From: Myxococcales bacterium
GTDB taxonomy: Bacteria; Myxococcota; Polyangia; Nannocystales; Nannocystaceae
Direction: 5' to 3'
Assembly: GCA_016793465.1 (NCBI GenBank)
Contig: JAEUJW010000067.1
Coordinates: 1 to 64,000 of the forward strand
Length of the DNA: 64,000 bases
In this document: piece after piece, positions 19,126 through 27,982 of the stretch
Position numbering within the stretch: the stretch's first letter is position 1
Layout of the letters: each line of letters begins with the position of its first letter
The notes under the pieces: model-generated
Seen by the model: only the letters and a program-made list of their open reading frames with translations
The model's database searches: none
What the model was told of the DNA's origin: nothing
Program-made: the position numbers and the translations under genes

Positions 19126-20577
19126 TCAGCGCAGGGTGGTGACGTCGACGGCGACGAATCCACCGGGCTTCACGTCGGCCGTGAATTCGTGGGTCTCGTG
19201 GCCGCCGGAGCCGGAGGCGGTGATTGTGACAGTGTGCTTGCCGGGGGTGACGGGGACGCGGGTGACGAACACGAAGGCGGGAAGGAGGGTCCAGGAGCGG
19301 GTGTCGGGCTTGTCGGCGGCGACCATGGCGCCCTCGGCGGCGAGGGCGGCGAACAGGCCGATGATCGCGCCGGCGTCGCCCTTGGCCTGTTTGCCGGCCG
19401 CGCGGGCGCCCTCGGCCACGGCGGCGCGGGCGATGAGGCGCGTGATCGCGGCGCCGATGATCTTGGGGCGCAGCGCGTCGTACTCGCGCACGATCTCCGC
19501 GTCGAGGTTGGTCGCCAGCTCCATCGGCCACTCCTGGCCGTCGACCTTTAATTGGCCGGTGTTGAACAGCGCGCCCGAGGGCGCGAGCTCGGGGTAGATG
19601 ACGAACTTGAGGGCGCTGTGCTGGAGGATCGTGGTGTCGCCGGTGACCCACGTGGCGGCGAGGCCGATCGCCAGGCCGATCGGCATGCGCTCGGGGATTT
19701 TGTAGGGGACGCGGCCGACGTTCATCACCACCAGCAGCTCGCCGGCGGGCGGCGGGGCGGGCGGCGCGGCGACGGCAGGGCTGTCCTCGGGGACAGGTTC
19801 GACGGGGGCGGCCTCGGGGGTCTGGGCGAGCAGGGTCGTCGCGGGGCTGTCCGAGGGGACAGGTGCGAGGGACGCGGTCGGCTCGCCGAGGTAGGCGCGC
19901 AGGCGCGGGCTGCGGTAGCTGCTGCGGGCGGCGAGGCGGGCGATGGGGGCGCGCAGGCTGGTGAAGTCGCCCTGCTGCAGGGCCTCGTCGTAGTAGCGCA
20001 GGGCGGTGTCGTACTCACCGAGGCGTTCATATGTAAAACCGGCGAGGTAGCTGCCGAACGCGCCGTGGGCGTCCTTGCCGTTGTCGGTGCCGCCGAGGTA
20101 CTCGCGGGTGATCGTGAAGCGCTTGGCCTCGACGCGGGCGCCGGAGAGGTCGCCGAGCATCAAATAGTTTAAAAGGTTAAAGGCGTTGAGGGCGAGCTTC
20201 TCGGACGGGGGGGCGTGGTACTTGCCGGCTGAATCACTGAAGATCCACTTGCCGATCTGGCCGGGGTCGCGGGCGATGTCGAGGAGGACCAGCTGCTTGT
20301 CGGCGACGCCCATGTCGCGGGCGGACTGCTGCCACCTGCCGCGGGCGTGGAGGATCATGGCGCGCTCGAGCAGGGCGACGATCGTCTCCTTCTTCCACTT
20401 GGTGGGCAGGTCCTTCGAGCTCTTGGTGCCGAGGAACTTGTTGACGATCTTCTCGGACGCGACGAGGTTGCCGGTCTGGGCGGCGTCGCGGGCGAGCTGG
20501 GTGCGCTCGCTGTAGGTCGCGCAGGCGGTGAGGGCCGCGAGCGAGCTCGCGGCCGCGTATCGCAGCAAGGTGGGCAT
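19126..20577 (-). CDS. COG3014-like envelope lipoprotein
   Basis: A 483-residue protein with a lipobox-like LTAC at residues 16-19. The N-terminal half is TPR-like helical (YLAGFTYERLGEYDTALRYY). A Pro/Ala/Glu linker (about 230-270) leads to a C-terminal region with a Gly/Ala-rich helix and a final beta domain (PVTPGKHTVTITASGSGGHE). Overall order and the adjacent LpoB-like gene match the COG3014 family, which is commonly found next to penicillin-binding-protein activator LpoB genes. It starts 3 bases after the LpoB-like stop, so the genes are co-translated. Likely periplasmic, lipid-anchored, acting with LpoB-like in cell-wall synthesis; that role is inference. Confidence 0.75.
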   Translation of the reverse strand: MPTLLRYAAASSLAALTACATYSERTQLARDAAQTGNLVASEKIVNKFLGTKSSKDLPTKWKKETIVALLERAMILHARGRWQQSARDMGVADKQLVLLDIARDPGQIGKWIFSDSAGKYHAPPSEKLALNAFNLLNYLMLGDLSGARVEAKRFTITREYLGGTDNGKDAHGAFGSYLAGFTYERLGEYDTALRYYDEALQQGDFTSLRAPIARLAARSSYRSPRLRAYLGEPTASLAPVPSDSPATTLLAQTPEAAPVEPVPEDSPAVAAPPAPPPAGELLVVMNVGRVPYKIPERMPIGLAIGLAATWVTGDTTILQHSALKFVIYPELAPSGALFNTGQLKVDGQEWPMELATNLDAEIVREYDALRPKIIGAAITRLIARAAVAEGARAAGKQAKGDAGAIIGLFAALAAEGAMVAADKPDTRSWTLLPAFVFVTRVPVTPGKHTVTITASGSGGHETHEFTADVKPGGFVAVDVTTLR

Positions 20578-20580
20578 CGC

Positions 20581-21198
20581 TCAGCGGACGATCGCCTTGG
20601 TGCGCTCCGACTTGTACTGGAAGCGGACCAGGCTGGTCTCGGTCTCGATGACCTGCATGAACAGGGTGTACTGGACCCGGCGTTCCTTGTTGAAGAACTC
20701 GTCGACGGAGCCGACCTTGCCGGTGACGAAGTACTTGGCGCCGACCTGGCGGGAGATCTGGGCGGCGATGGCGGGGTCGTAGATCGCCCGGTTCTGCTGG
20801 ACGGCGACCTCGTTGGCCATCTCGGCCTGGCGCTCGCGGCTGACGACCTGGACCACGCCGCTGTTGACGAGCTCGGTCTCGAGGTCGCCGAGCAGGGTGT
20901 TGAGCTGGTCGTCGATGTGCTCGCTGGTCTCATTTTTGAACGGCCAGATGGCGACGACGACGGGGGCGGGGAAGCTGGTGACCTGGGCCCACCACGGCGA
21001 GGCGTGCAGCTTGTCCAGGTTCATCTGCATGAGCTCCTGGAGGTCGCGGCGGTCGAGCGTGGTGCTCATGGCGCCCTGGTCGAGGTTGGGGTTCTCGGTG
21101 CCGGGGCCGCCGCGCACGGCCTTGGGTTTGCAGCCGGCGCCGGTGCCGGCGACGGCGAGGAGGGCGATCAGCGGGGCGAGCGTGCGCAGTCGGTTCAT
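20581..21198 (-). CDS. LpoB-like penicillin-binding-protein activator lipoprotein
   Basis: A 205-residue protein with a signal peptide ending GTGAGC (lipid Cys near 23). The mature domain has the LpoB/CsgG-type fold signatures: VVAIWPFKNETSEHIDD, LGDLETELVNSGVVQVVSRER and YFVTGKVGSVDEFF. LpoB in other bacteria is an outer-membrane lipoprotein that activates the glycosyltransferase PBP1b from outside. ATG at 21198 has AAGGA upstream. First gene of an operon with the COG3014-like and barrel genes. Good match to the family; whether it activates a PBP here is untested. Confidence 0.8.
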   Translation of the reverse strand: MNRLRTLAPLIALLAVAGTGAGCKPKAVRGGPGTENPNLDQGAMSTTLDRRDLQELMQMNLDKLHASPWWAQVTSFPAPVVVAIWPFKNETSEHIDDQLNTLLGDLETELVNSGVVQVVSRERQAEMANEVAVQQNRAIYDPAIAAQISRQVGAKYFVTGKVGSVDEFFNKERRVQYTLFMQVIETETSLVRFQYKSERTKAIVR

Positions 21199-21253
21199 GG
21201 GGTCCTTGCGAGGGCGGCGTGGACGTGGCCTGGCGGGTGAATGTTCGGGAGGG

Positions 21254-21287
21254 TGCTGCCAAGGCAGCATCAAGATCGTCGGATCTT
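21254..21287 (-). terminator. Two tandem hairpins between ybeD-like and lpoB-like genes
   Basis: TGCTGCC/GGCAGCA (21254-21260 and 21263-21269) and AAGATC/GATCTT (21272-21277 and 21282-21287) are two adjacent perfect inverted repeats. The second touches the ybeD stop codon. No long T-run follows, so they may attenuate rather than fully stop transcription into the LpoB operon. Confidence 0.5.
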
Positions 21288-21604
21288 CAGAGGATCATCA
21301 GGAGGTCGGGGAGGGCGAACAGGCGGCGGTAGACGGCCTCGACGTCCTCGACCTTGTCGGCCTGGAGGGTGAGGCTGACGCACTGGCGGGTGCCGCTCGG
21401 GGTGGTCCGGACCTGCACGCCGACGCGGTCCGGGCCGAGCTCGGCGGTGGCGGCGGCGGTGGCGGCGGCGGTGAAGGCGTCGCCGCCCGCGCCGAAGGCT
21501 TTAATGAGGAACTCGCCGGGGAACTTGTGGACGGCGAGCAGGGCGTCGCGCGAGGGAGGTACACGAGCAGCCGGGGCCGGGGAGGGGTCGGGTGCCGGGG
21601 GCAT
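21287..21604 (-). CDS. YbeD/DUF493 family protein
   Basis: A 105-residue soluble protein. After a Pro-rich N-terminus of about 20 residues it shows the DUF493 pattern: FPGEFLIKAFG, then QCVSLTLQADKVEDVEAVYRRLFALPDLLMIL. The fold is ferredoxin-like (beta-alpha-beta-beta-alpha-beta), similar to ACT domains, and the E. coli homologue YbeD has no firm function. It lies 12 bases downstream of the ECF sigma gene on the same strand and probably shares its transcript. Confidence 0.8.
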   Translation of the reverse strand: MPPAPDPSPAPAARVPPSRDALLAVHKFPGEFLIKAFGAGGDAFTAAATAAATAELGPDRVGVQVRTTPSGTRQCVSLTLQADKVEDVEAVYRRLFALPDLLMIL

Positions 21605-21616
21605 CCCTGGTTCCTA

Positions 21617-22900
21617 TCACGCCGTGCGGCCGGGGGCACGCCGGGGCGCGGGAGCGGCCAGCACGGCGCACAGGAGTTCGACGTCGCCGGGGCCGGCGGT
21701 GCCGAGGGCGGCGCCTGCCGGCCAGGAGCGCAGCTCACCGGGGCGGGTGGTGGCGCCGTCGCTGCCGACGAGCGAGCCCTGGAGCACGAGGACCTCGGCG
21801 CTGTGGCCCGTGTAGCGCATGCCGAGGCTCTGGCCGGGGGCGACGCGGACGAGGCAGGTCGCCGGCCAGGCGGGCGACTGGACCATGGTGGTGAGGAGGG
21901 CGTCGTCGTCTTCGTCGGGCGGGTCGGACATGTCCTCGGGGACACGTGGGTCGGCGCTGAGGTTGATGGCGAGCAGGCGCACGCCGGCGGCGTCGTCGAG
22001 CCAGCCGTGGGGGCGGTCGACGCGGCCGACGTACTCGCGGGCGGCGTCGAGGTCGACGCCGAAGAACCGGGCGAGGTCGACGGCGAACGGCTGCATGCGG
22101 TCGGGGCCGGTGACGGCGGCGAGCAGGCGGGCGCGGATGCGGGGCGAGCCGGGGCCGGGCAGGGTGTAGAGGGCGAGGCTGTGGATGCTGTCGCGGACGG
22201 AGGTGGAGGTCTGGGCGTCGAGGCCGGCGACGGCGTCGCCGAGGTCACAGGCCGAGCGCTCGGCGAACGACAGCTCGCCGAGCAGGTACTGCGCGGCGAA
22301 CTCGTCGGCCATGGTGACGGTGGGCGCGTCGATCCAGTAGAGGCCGGTGCGCAGGCAGCGGAGCGCCTCGGCCAGCTGAGACCGCACCGCCGACACCCCG
22401 AGCCCGGAGCGGTTGGCGATCTCGACGGCGGACAGGCCGTCGAAGTAGGCCAGCTGGAGCACGCTGCGCTGCTCGGCGGAGATGGCGTCGAGCACGCGCT
22501 GGACCTGGCGGCGCATCGGCGGCACGTCGACGGCCTCGACCGTGGTCGCGAGCTGGGCGATCATGGTGTCGTGGGTCGAGGCCATGCGCTTGACCCGGCG
22601 GTTCTGGTTGCGCCGGTGGGCCATGGTGCGCACGCCGATCGTCCACCACACGCGGATGCTGAAGCGCGCCGGGTCGTAGATGCGGCACGAGCGCCAGGCC
22701 TCGACCAGGACGTCGTGCACGGCCTTCTCGGCCTCGTTGCGCTCGCCGAGGATCCGCAGCGCGATGCCGACCAGGAGCGGCGCGTAGCTCTCGCACAGGC
22801 GGACGAAGGCTTCGGGGTCGCCCCGCGAGGCGGCGGCCATCTGCTCCGCCGCCGCGATCTCGCCTGCACGTGCGGCAGCCACCGGATCCCGCTCCGTCAT
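21617..22900 (-). CDS. ECF-type sigma factor fused to anti-sigma-like and cupin domains
   Basis: A 427-residue protein. Residues about 25-100 form sigma region 2 (ERNEAEKAVHDVLVEAWRSC) and about 130-185 region 4 with a helix-turn-helix (QLAYFDGLSAVEIANRSGL). Directly after, EFAAQYLLGELSFAERSACD (about 200-219) looks like the N-terminus of a ChrR/RskA-type anti-sigma factor. The C-terminal 130 residues form a cupin-like beta barrel (LVRVAPGQSLGMRYTGHSAEVLVLQG). In other bacteria sigma and ChrR-type anti-sigma are separate proteins that sense singlet oxygen or metals. Here one chain would self-regulate. The ATG at 22900 lacks a clear Shine-Dalgarno site. The zinc ligands of ChrR are not all visible. 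Confidence 0.75.
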   Translation of the reverse strand: MTERDPVAAARAGEIAAAEQMAAASRGDPEAFVRLCESYAPLLVGIALRILGERNEAEKAVHDVLVEAWRSCRIYDPARFSIRVWWTIGVRTMAHRRNQNRRVKRMASTHDTMIAQLATTVEAVDVPPMRRQVQRVLDAISAEQRSVLQLAYFDGLSAVEIANRSGLGVSAVRSQLAEALRCLRTGLYWIDAPTVTMADEFAAQYLLGELSFAERSACDLGDAVAGLDAQTSTSVRDSIHSLALYTLPGPGSPRIRARLLAAVTGPDRMQPFAVDLARFFGVDLDAAREYVGRVDRPHGWLDDAAGVRLLAINLSADPRVPEDMSDPPDEDDDALLTTMVQSPAWPATCLVRVAPGQSLGMRYTGHSAEVLVLQGSLVGSDGATTRPGELRSWPAGAALGTAGPGDVELLCAVLAAPAPRRAPGRTA

Positions 22901-22973
22901 GCGGAGGAAAGCGTCGCCCCGCGGGCCGCAGGTTGTCAAGGCGGGCCGCCGCGCGCTACGGATCGCGCGGACC

Positions 22974-23750
22974 ATGCAAGCGCCCGAGCTCCTCCGTCTG
23001 TGCCCGCGACTGGCCGCGATCGCCGAGCTCGTACCGCCGGGGCGCACGCTGGTCGACGTCGGCACCGACCACGCGCTGCTGCCGGCGGCGCTGGTGCTGC
23101 GGGGCACGGTGCCGCGGGCGGTGGCCTGCGACCGGGCGGCGGAACCGCTCGCGCGGGCGCGGGCGACGATCGAGCGCCTCGGGCTCGCGGATCGGATCGC
23201 GCTGCGCCGCGGCGAGGGCTTCGCGCCGCTGGCCGAGGACGAGGCCGACACCGCGGTGATCGCCGGGGTCGGGGCGGCGACGGTGCTGCGCATCCTCGCG
23301 GCCGACCCGACGCGGACGTGCAGGTTCCGCCGGCTGGTGCTGCAGCCGAACGGGCTGGTCGGCGACGCCGGCGAGGGCCGCGGGCACACGGCGATCCGCC
23401 GCTGGCTGGTCGAGCACGGGGTCCGCATCGTCGACGAGCGGCTGGTCGAGGATCGCGGCCGGTTCTACGTGGCGATCGCGGGAGAGCCGGACGGGGCCGC
23501 GGGGGCGGTCGGCGGATCGTTCGTGGGCACCAGCGAGGCCGCGGGGTGGAGCCGGGCGGCCTGGGTGTTCGGGCCGGTGGTGCTGCGCCGCGGCGGGCCG
23601 GTGCTGGCCCGCTGCCTGGCGGCCGAGCTGCGGCGCTGCGAGGCGGCGCTGCGGCGGACGGCCGGGCGGGCGGCGGTGGCGGAGCGGCGCGCGCTGGTCG
23701 CGGAGGCCCTGGCACAGGCGCGGCTGCTTGGGCATCCTGGGCAGGTATGA
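22974..23750 (+). CDS. TrmK-like tRNA (adenine-N1) methyltransferase
   Basis: A 258-residue SAM-dependent methyltransferase with the TrmK signatures: RLAAIAELVPPGRTLVDVG with motif I VDVGTDHALLP at 27-37, ACDRAAEPLARARATI, and DTAVIAGVGAATVLRIL. Family members methylate N1 of A22 in tRNA; the usual AGMGG of motif IV reads AGVGA here. The C-terminal region is longer and helical. It overlaps the Hsp15-like gene by 4 bases (ATGA), so both RNA-related products are co-translated. Divergent from the ECF gene. Substrate inferred from family. Confidence 0.8.
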   Translation: MQAPELLRLCPRLAAIAELVPPGRTLVDVGTDHALLPAALVLRGTVPRAVACDRAAEPLARARATIERLGLADRIALRRGEGFAPLAEDEADTAVIAGVGAATVLRILAADPTRTCRFRRLVLQPNGLVGDAGEGRGHTAIRRWLVEHGVRIVDERLVEDRGRFYVAIAGEPDGAAGAVGGSFVGTSEAAGWSRAAWVFGPVVLRRGGPVLARCLAAELRRCEAALRRTAGRAAVAERRALVAEALAQARLLGHPGQV

Positions 23751-24157
23751 CGGACGCAGAGGAGCCGGCGCCGGACGGGCCGAACGGGGACATCGCCGAG
23801 ATGGCGTCGGTGCGGCTCGACAAGTGGCTGTGGGCGGCGCGCTGCTACAAGACGCGCAGTCAGGCGGGCGAGGCGGTCGCGGCGGGGCACGTCAAGGTCA
23901 ACGGCGACTCGGTGAAGGTGGCGAAGATGCTGCGCCGGGGCGACCAGGTCACGGTCCGGGTCGAGGACCACACGCGGATCCTCGACGTGGTGGGCCTCAG
24001 CGACAAGCGCGGGCCGGCGCCGGTGGCTCGTACGCTGTACGTCGACCGCTCGCCGCCGCGGCCCGACCGCGCGCTGGCCGGCGTGACCCGCGACCGCGGG
24101 CTCGGCCGGCCGACCAAGCGGGAGCAGCGAGAGATCCGCCGCGTCCGCGGATACTGA
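23747..24157 (+). CDS. S4-domain RNA-binding protein, Hsp15-like
   Basis: A 136-residue protein with an acidic N-terminus and then an S4 RNA-binding domain (about 21-80): VRLDKWLWAARCYKTRSQAG, HVKVNG and GDQVTVR. The tail is basic (GRPTKREQREIRRVRGY). E. coli Hsp15 (HslR) has this layout and binds free 50S subunits carrying stalled peptidyl-tRNA. The start overlaps the TrmK-like stop by 4 bases. Strong family match; a ribosome-rescue role is inferred from the family. Confidence 0.88.
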   Translation: MTDAEEPAPDGPNGDIAEMASVRLDKWLWAARCYKTRSQAGEAVAAGHVKVNGDSVKVAKMLRRGDQVTVRVEDHTRILDVVGLSDKRGPAPVARTLYVDRSPPRPDRALAGVTRDRGLGRPTKREQREIRRVRGY

Positions 24158-24195
24158 CGTCGAGTGACGGGGCGCAAAGCCGACCCGAGGTTTGG

Positions 24196-24252
24196 TTGCC
24201 GGTGCGCGCGGCGACGGTGTTATCCTGCGGGCCGCGTGCGCGTGCGCGCACG
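24196..24252 (+). promoter_or_regulatory. Promoter and leader hairpin before the Ig-like lipoprotein gene
   Basis: TTGCCG (24196-24201) and TATCCT (24221-24226) are 19 bases apart. Just downstream, CGTGCGCG and CGCGCACG (24235-24252) form a perfect 8-base hairpin at the start of a leader of about 100 bases. A GAAGGAG ribosome site lies 9 bases before the ATG at 24336, so this gene has a conventional leader. Confidence 0.5.
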
Positions 24253-24335
24253 AAATGCCTGCGTGCGTCTCACGCGAAGCACCCCCCGCGGCATGCCGGG
24301 CCTGAATTAACTCGTTTCGTTGAAGGAGAGAGCAG

Positions 24336-25631
24336 ATGCGTGGTCGTCCCATTTTGTTCGTGGTTTCGCTGGCGCTCGCGTGTGGGAACGACGAGGACGT
24401 CGGCGGCGGATCCGGCGCCTCGCAGTCGTCGCAGCCCGACGGGACGACGACAACGAGCGAGCCGCCCACGACCGGTGTAGTCCCGACGTCGACGAGCTCC
24501 GACGACACGACGACATCGGACGACACCACGACCTCCGACGACACGACCGGCCCGACCGCGCCGCAGGACCCGCTCGCGGTCGACTGCGGGGCGCTGCCGA
24601 ACGGCGCGGTCGCGGCGCAGTACGAGCACCAGCCGGACGCGTCGGGCGGCAACCCCGGCTACACGTGGGCGGCGAAGGGGCTGCCGGACGGGCTGACCAT
24701 CGACGCGAACAGCGGGGCGATCACCGGCACGCCGACGACCGCGGGCGCGTACATGGTGACGATCACGGTGAGCGACGAGGACGCCGCGGTGGCCGAGGCG
24801 GAGTGCCCGGAGATCACGATCGGCGACAAGCTCACCGTGGACCTCGACCTGCTGCCCGGGCCGTGCCTGCTCGCGGGCGAGTCGATCCACGACTACCTCA
24901 GCGGCGGCGACAACAGCGAGGTCGTGTGCTCGACCCCGAAGGGCAGCGGCGACGGTGACGTGCCGGCCGGGCTGTCGATCGACCCCGAGTCGTGCGAGAT
25001 CGTCGGGTCGATCGAGGAGACGCGCTACGGCACGTGGGCGTGGATCGTGCGCGCGCGCCAGTCGGGCGTCGACGTGTACGCGCCGTACTGCGCCACGCAG
25101 AGCCAGCAGGCGCCGAGCGCCTACGGCATCTACGCCGCGCACAGCGGCGGGACGGACAACGCGCTCGAGCCGATCGAGGTGACGTACGACCCGGGCGCAC
25201 CGCTGAAGTTCGACGGCGACGCCGACCCCTACTTCGAGGTGACGCGCGACGCGTGCGGCAACTCGTGCTTCTACGGCTTCTACTACCGCCTGTCGTCGTC
25301 GCCGTTCGGCTCGGGCGCGTGCGACGACGACAAGGACGGCTGCTCGGGCCTGTGCCCGCTGATCGACGACCCCGCCGAGCCCGACATGGACAAGAAGATC
25401 GGGTGCTCGTTGGTGCCCAAGATGATGAACCCGAAGACCGGTTTCGCGCACGAGCTGTGGGCCAAGGGCGACACTCCGCCGGCGGTGTTCGCGGACCGGC
25501 CGATGGTGCTGCAGTGGAGCATCGACTACTGCGTGTCGCCGGCCGACGAGTGCAACACGAAGGACGAGATCCTGATGAACGGGGACAACAGCAACCTCGA
25601 ATTCGCCGTGATCTTGCGCCCACAGCCGTAG
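24336..25631 (+). CDS. Lipoprotein with putative Ig-like (He_PIG) domain
   Basis: A 431-residue lipoprotein with lipobox LALAC (Cys 16) and a long T/S/D-rich linker with TTSDD repeats (about 36-70). A He_PIG/cadherin-like fold follows: GYTWAAKGLPDGLTIDANSG, then TGTPTTAGAYMVTITVSD. The remaining 280 residues hold a Cys-containing domain with CDDDKDGCSGLCPL and no family I recognise. GAAGGAG lies ahead of the ATG. Likely a surface adhesin or binding protein. Confidence 0.75.
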   Translation: MRGRPILFVVSLALACGNDEDVGGGSGASQSSQPDGTTTTSEPPTTGVVPTSTSSDDTTTSDDTTTSDDTTGPTAPQDPLAVDCGALPNGAVAAQYEHQPDASGGNPGYTWAAKGLPDGLTIDANSGAITGTPTTAGAYMVTITVSDEDAAVAEAECPEITIGDKLTVDLDLLPGPCLLAGESIHDYLSGGDNSEVVCSTPKGSGDGDVPAGLSIDPESCEIVGSIEETRYGTWAWIVRARQSGVDVYAPYCATQSQQAPSAYGIYAAHSGGTDNALEPIEVTYDPGAPLKFDGDADPYFEVTRDACGNSCFYGFYYRLSSSPFGSGACDDDKDGCSGLCPLIDDPAEPDMDKKIGCSLVPKMMNPKTGFAHELWAKGDTPPAVFADRPMVLQWSIDYCVSPADECNTKDEILMNGDNSNLEFAVILRPQP

Positions 25632-25674
25632 ACCGGGCGCGGGCGCCCGGGCGCCTGCGATATCCTCGCCAACC

Positions 25675-27252
25675 GTGAACGTGTCGACCGACAGCAAGGC
25701 CGCGACGGCGACGGCGACGCCGCCCGCGGCCGAACCGTCGCGCGAGGCGGCGATCGCGTCGCGCGAGCCGGGCCCGACGTCTCGGCCCCCCGGGCCCGAG
25801 GGCGAGCTGGCGGAGACGCGTCCGGGCGAGTCGGGGCTGACCTTGCCCGGAGGACAGGTCGACATGACGACCGGCCCGGGGCCGATGGCGACGACCAACA
25901 TCGAGGCGCTGCCGACCGGGCGCACGCACCCGCCGGGCATGGTGACGACGCTGCGCCCGGCGGGCATGATGACGACCGCCCTCGGCACGCTCGACGGCGC
26001 GGGCGGGGGCTCGCGCGCCAGCTCGCTGACGCCGGGCACGCTGATCGACGGCAAGTACCGCCTCGAGGCGATGCTCGGCAAGGGCGGCATGGGCATCGTC
26101 TGGCGGGCCGAGCACGCGCACCTGCACGGCAGCGTGGCGATCAAGTTCCTGCTCGACCGCTTCCGGGCCAAGCCGCAGGTGATCGAGAGGTTCTGGCAGG
26201 AGGCGACGGTGATGGGGGAGCTCGGCCACCCCAACATCGTGCGCGTGCACGACATCTCGCCGGCCTCGGCCGAGATGCCGTACATCACCATGGAGCTGCT
26301 GCAGCAGGGCAGCCTGCGCGAGTATCTGAAGAAGTCGGGCGGGACGCTGCCGCCCGACGAGGCGGTCGAGCTGATGGACGGGGTGCTGTCGGCGCTGATC
26401 GCCGCGCACAAGCGGGGCATCGTGCACCGCGACATCAAGCCCGACAACCTCATGCTGGCGACCATGCGCTCGTTCGAGACCGACCTCAACGAGGTGCAGC
26501 TCAAGATCCTCGACTTCGGGGCGTCGCTCCTGCTCGACAACCAGAGCGACATCAATACGGCGGAGGGGCTGCTCGGCACGCCGTACTACATGTCGCCGGA
26601 GCAGGCCTCGGGCGCGCAGCTCGACCAGCGGTCGGACCTGTACTCGACGGCGGTGGTGCTCTACGAGCTGGTCAGCGGCAAGCTGCCGCACACCGCCGAG
26701 GACGTGCACTCGCTGGTGTACGCGATCGCCACCGAGGAGGCCCGACCGATCGAGCAGCACGCGCCCAACCTGACCCGCGGGTTTCGCGAGTTCTTCCAGC
26801 GGGCGCTGGCGATGGACCCGAAGGCCCGCTACCAGACGGCCGAGGACATGCGCGAGGGCATGCGCAAGCTGTCGAAGAAGCTGTCGGGTAAGGTCCGCAA
26901 CACCGCGCTGTACATGGCCAGCGGCGACACCGGGCCGCTGGCGGCGCTGACGCCCGAGCGGCCCGACTCGCGGCCGATGCGCTCGTTCCGCGCGTCGCTC
27001 GACGAGCCGCGCCCGTCGGAGACGCTGCCGATGCCGCCGCAGCCGAGCGAGCCGTCGCTGCAGCAGCTGCGGCAGCGACGCTTCCCGGTCGTCGCGGCGA
27101 TCGCCGCGGTGGTGGCCCTGGCGCCGGCGCTGGCCCTGCAGTCGTCGCGCTTCGGCGGGCTCGCCAGGGCGCCGGTGATCGAGACGCTGTTCGCGTGGAT
27201 CGGCTGCGCCGGCGTGGCGGTGTTCCTCGCCTGGCGCGTGACCCACCGCTGA
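25675..27252 (+). CDS. Membrane-anchored Ser/Thr protein kinase
   Basis: A 525-residue kinase. A disordered N-terminus (about 1-118) precedes a canonical kinase domain (about 125-390): GKGGMGIVWRAEH, VAIKFLL, VHRDIKPDNLM, ILDFGAS and GTPYYMSPEQ. All catalytic residues (Lys, HRD Asp, DFG Asp) are present. A linker is followed by two C-terminal hydrophobic helices (about 472-490 and 500-520), so the kinase domain is cytoplasmic and membrane-tethered. The GTG start is 9 bases after a TATCCT box (25661-25666), suggesting a leaderless message. Substrates unknown. Ends 3 bases from the convergent WrbA gene. Confidence 0.9.
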   Translation: MNVSTDSKAATATATPPAAEPSREAAIASREPGPTSRPPGPEGELAETRPGESGLTLPGGQVDMTTGPGPMATTNIEALPTGRTHPPGMVTTLRPAGMMTTALGTLDGAGGGSRASSLTPGTLIDGKYRLEAMLGKGGMGIVWRAEHAHLHGSVAIKFLLDRFRAKPQVIERFWQEATVMGELGHPNIVRVHDISPASAEMPYITMELLQQGSLREYLKKSGGTLPPDEAVELMDGVLSALIAAHKRGIVHRDIKPDNLMLATMRSFETDLNEVQLKILDFGASLLLDNQSDINTAEGLLGTPYYMSPEQASGAQLDQRSDLYSTAVVLYELVSGKLPHTAEDVHSLVYAIATEEARPIEQHAPNLTRGFREFFQRALAMDPKARYQTAEDMREGMRKLSKKLSGKVRNTALYMASGDTGPLAALTPERPDSRPMRSFRASLDEPRPSETLPMPPQPSEPSLQQLRQRRFPVVAAIAAVVALAPALALQSSRFGGLARAPVIETLFAWIGCAGVAVFLAWRVTHR

Positions 27253-27255
27253 GGC

Positions 27256-27861
27256 TCAGCTGGCCGCGCCGCCGCGCAGCTTGCCGGCGAGGGTGGTGAC
27301 GCGCCGGCCGAGGTAACGCGCGTGGGCGAGGTTCGCCTCGGTCGGACCGCCGCCGCCGGCCGTCACCGACACGCCGTAGGGGTTGCCGCCGCTGGTGTAG
27401 ACCAGCGGGTCGGTGTAGCCCGGGGTCGCGAGGATGCCGCCGAAGTGGTAGATCGAGTTGTAGAGCGCGAGTAGCGTGCTCTCCTGGCCGCCGTGGGGGT
27501 TCTGCGCCGAGGTGAAGCCGGCGTAGACCTTGCCCGCGAGCTTGCCCTGGAACCACAGGCCGCCGAGCGTGTCGATGAAGGCCTTGAACTGCGCGGCGAC
27601 GTTGCCGAAGCGGGTCGGGCTGCCGAACACGACGGCGTCGGCCCACTCGATGTCGGCGCCGCTGGCCCGCGGCTCGCCGGCGGAGCGGTCGACGAACGCG
27701 CGCCAGGCGGGGTTGCTATCGATCGCCTGCGCAGGCGCGGTCTCGGCGACGAGGCGCACGCGGGCCTCGCCGCCGGCCTCGGCGACGCCCTCGGCGACCG
27801 CCTGGGCGGTCGCGTGGTTGGTGCCGGTGGCGGAGTAGTAGATGATCGCGACGTTGGTCAT
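27256..27861 (-). CDS. wrbA: WrbA-type NAD(P)H:quinone oxidoreductase
   Basis: A 201-residue flavodoxin-fold protein. The FMN phosphate loop is SATGTNHA at 10-17, GSPTRFGNVAAQFKAFID (80-97) is the classic WrbA motif, and NPHGGQEST and FGGILATPGY follow. The family reduces quinones by two electrons with NAD(P)H, protecting against redox cycling, and forms cytoplasmic tetramers. A TACGAT box ends 9 bases before the ATG. Length is normal (about 200). Divergent from the NADP-binding oxidoreductase gene, perhaps sharing a redox-related control region. Confidence 0.92.
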   Translation of the reverse strand: MTNVAIIYYSATGTNHATAQAVAEGVAEAGGEARVRLVAETAPAQAIDSNPAWRAFVDRSAGEPRASGADIEWADAVVFGSPTRFGNVAAQFKAFIDTLGGLWFQGKLAGKVYAGFTSAQNPHGGQESTLLALYNSIYHFGGILATPGYTDPLVYTSGGNPYGVSVTAGGGGPTEANLAHARYLGRRVTTLAGKLRGGAAS

Positions 27862-27982
27862 GGCCGGCGGATCGTAGCCGCGTGGACGCGGCGGTGGCGA
27901 GGTGCGAATGCCGACGCGGCGACGAAACTTGTGGTCGACCGGCCCCAGCGCTCCGATCGCGGCGGTGGTAGCGTTCACCGCC

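Noticed and set aside
20813..24157. 1114-codon plus-strand frame ending in the S4 domain
   Set aside because: Only the last 136 codons, from the ATG at 23747, code for the Hsp15-like protein; the rest is antisense or out of frame.
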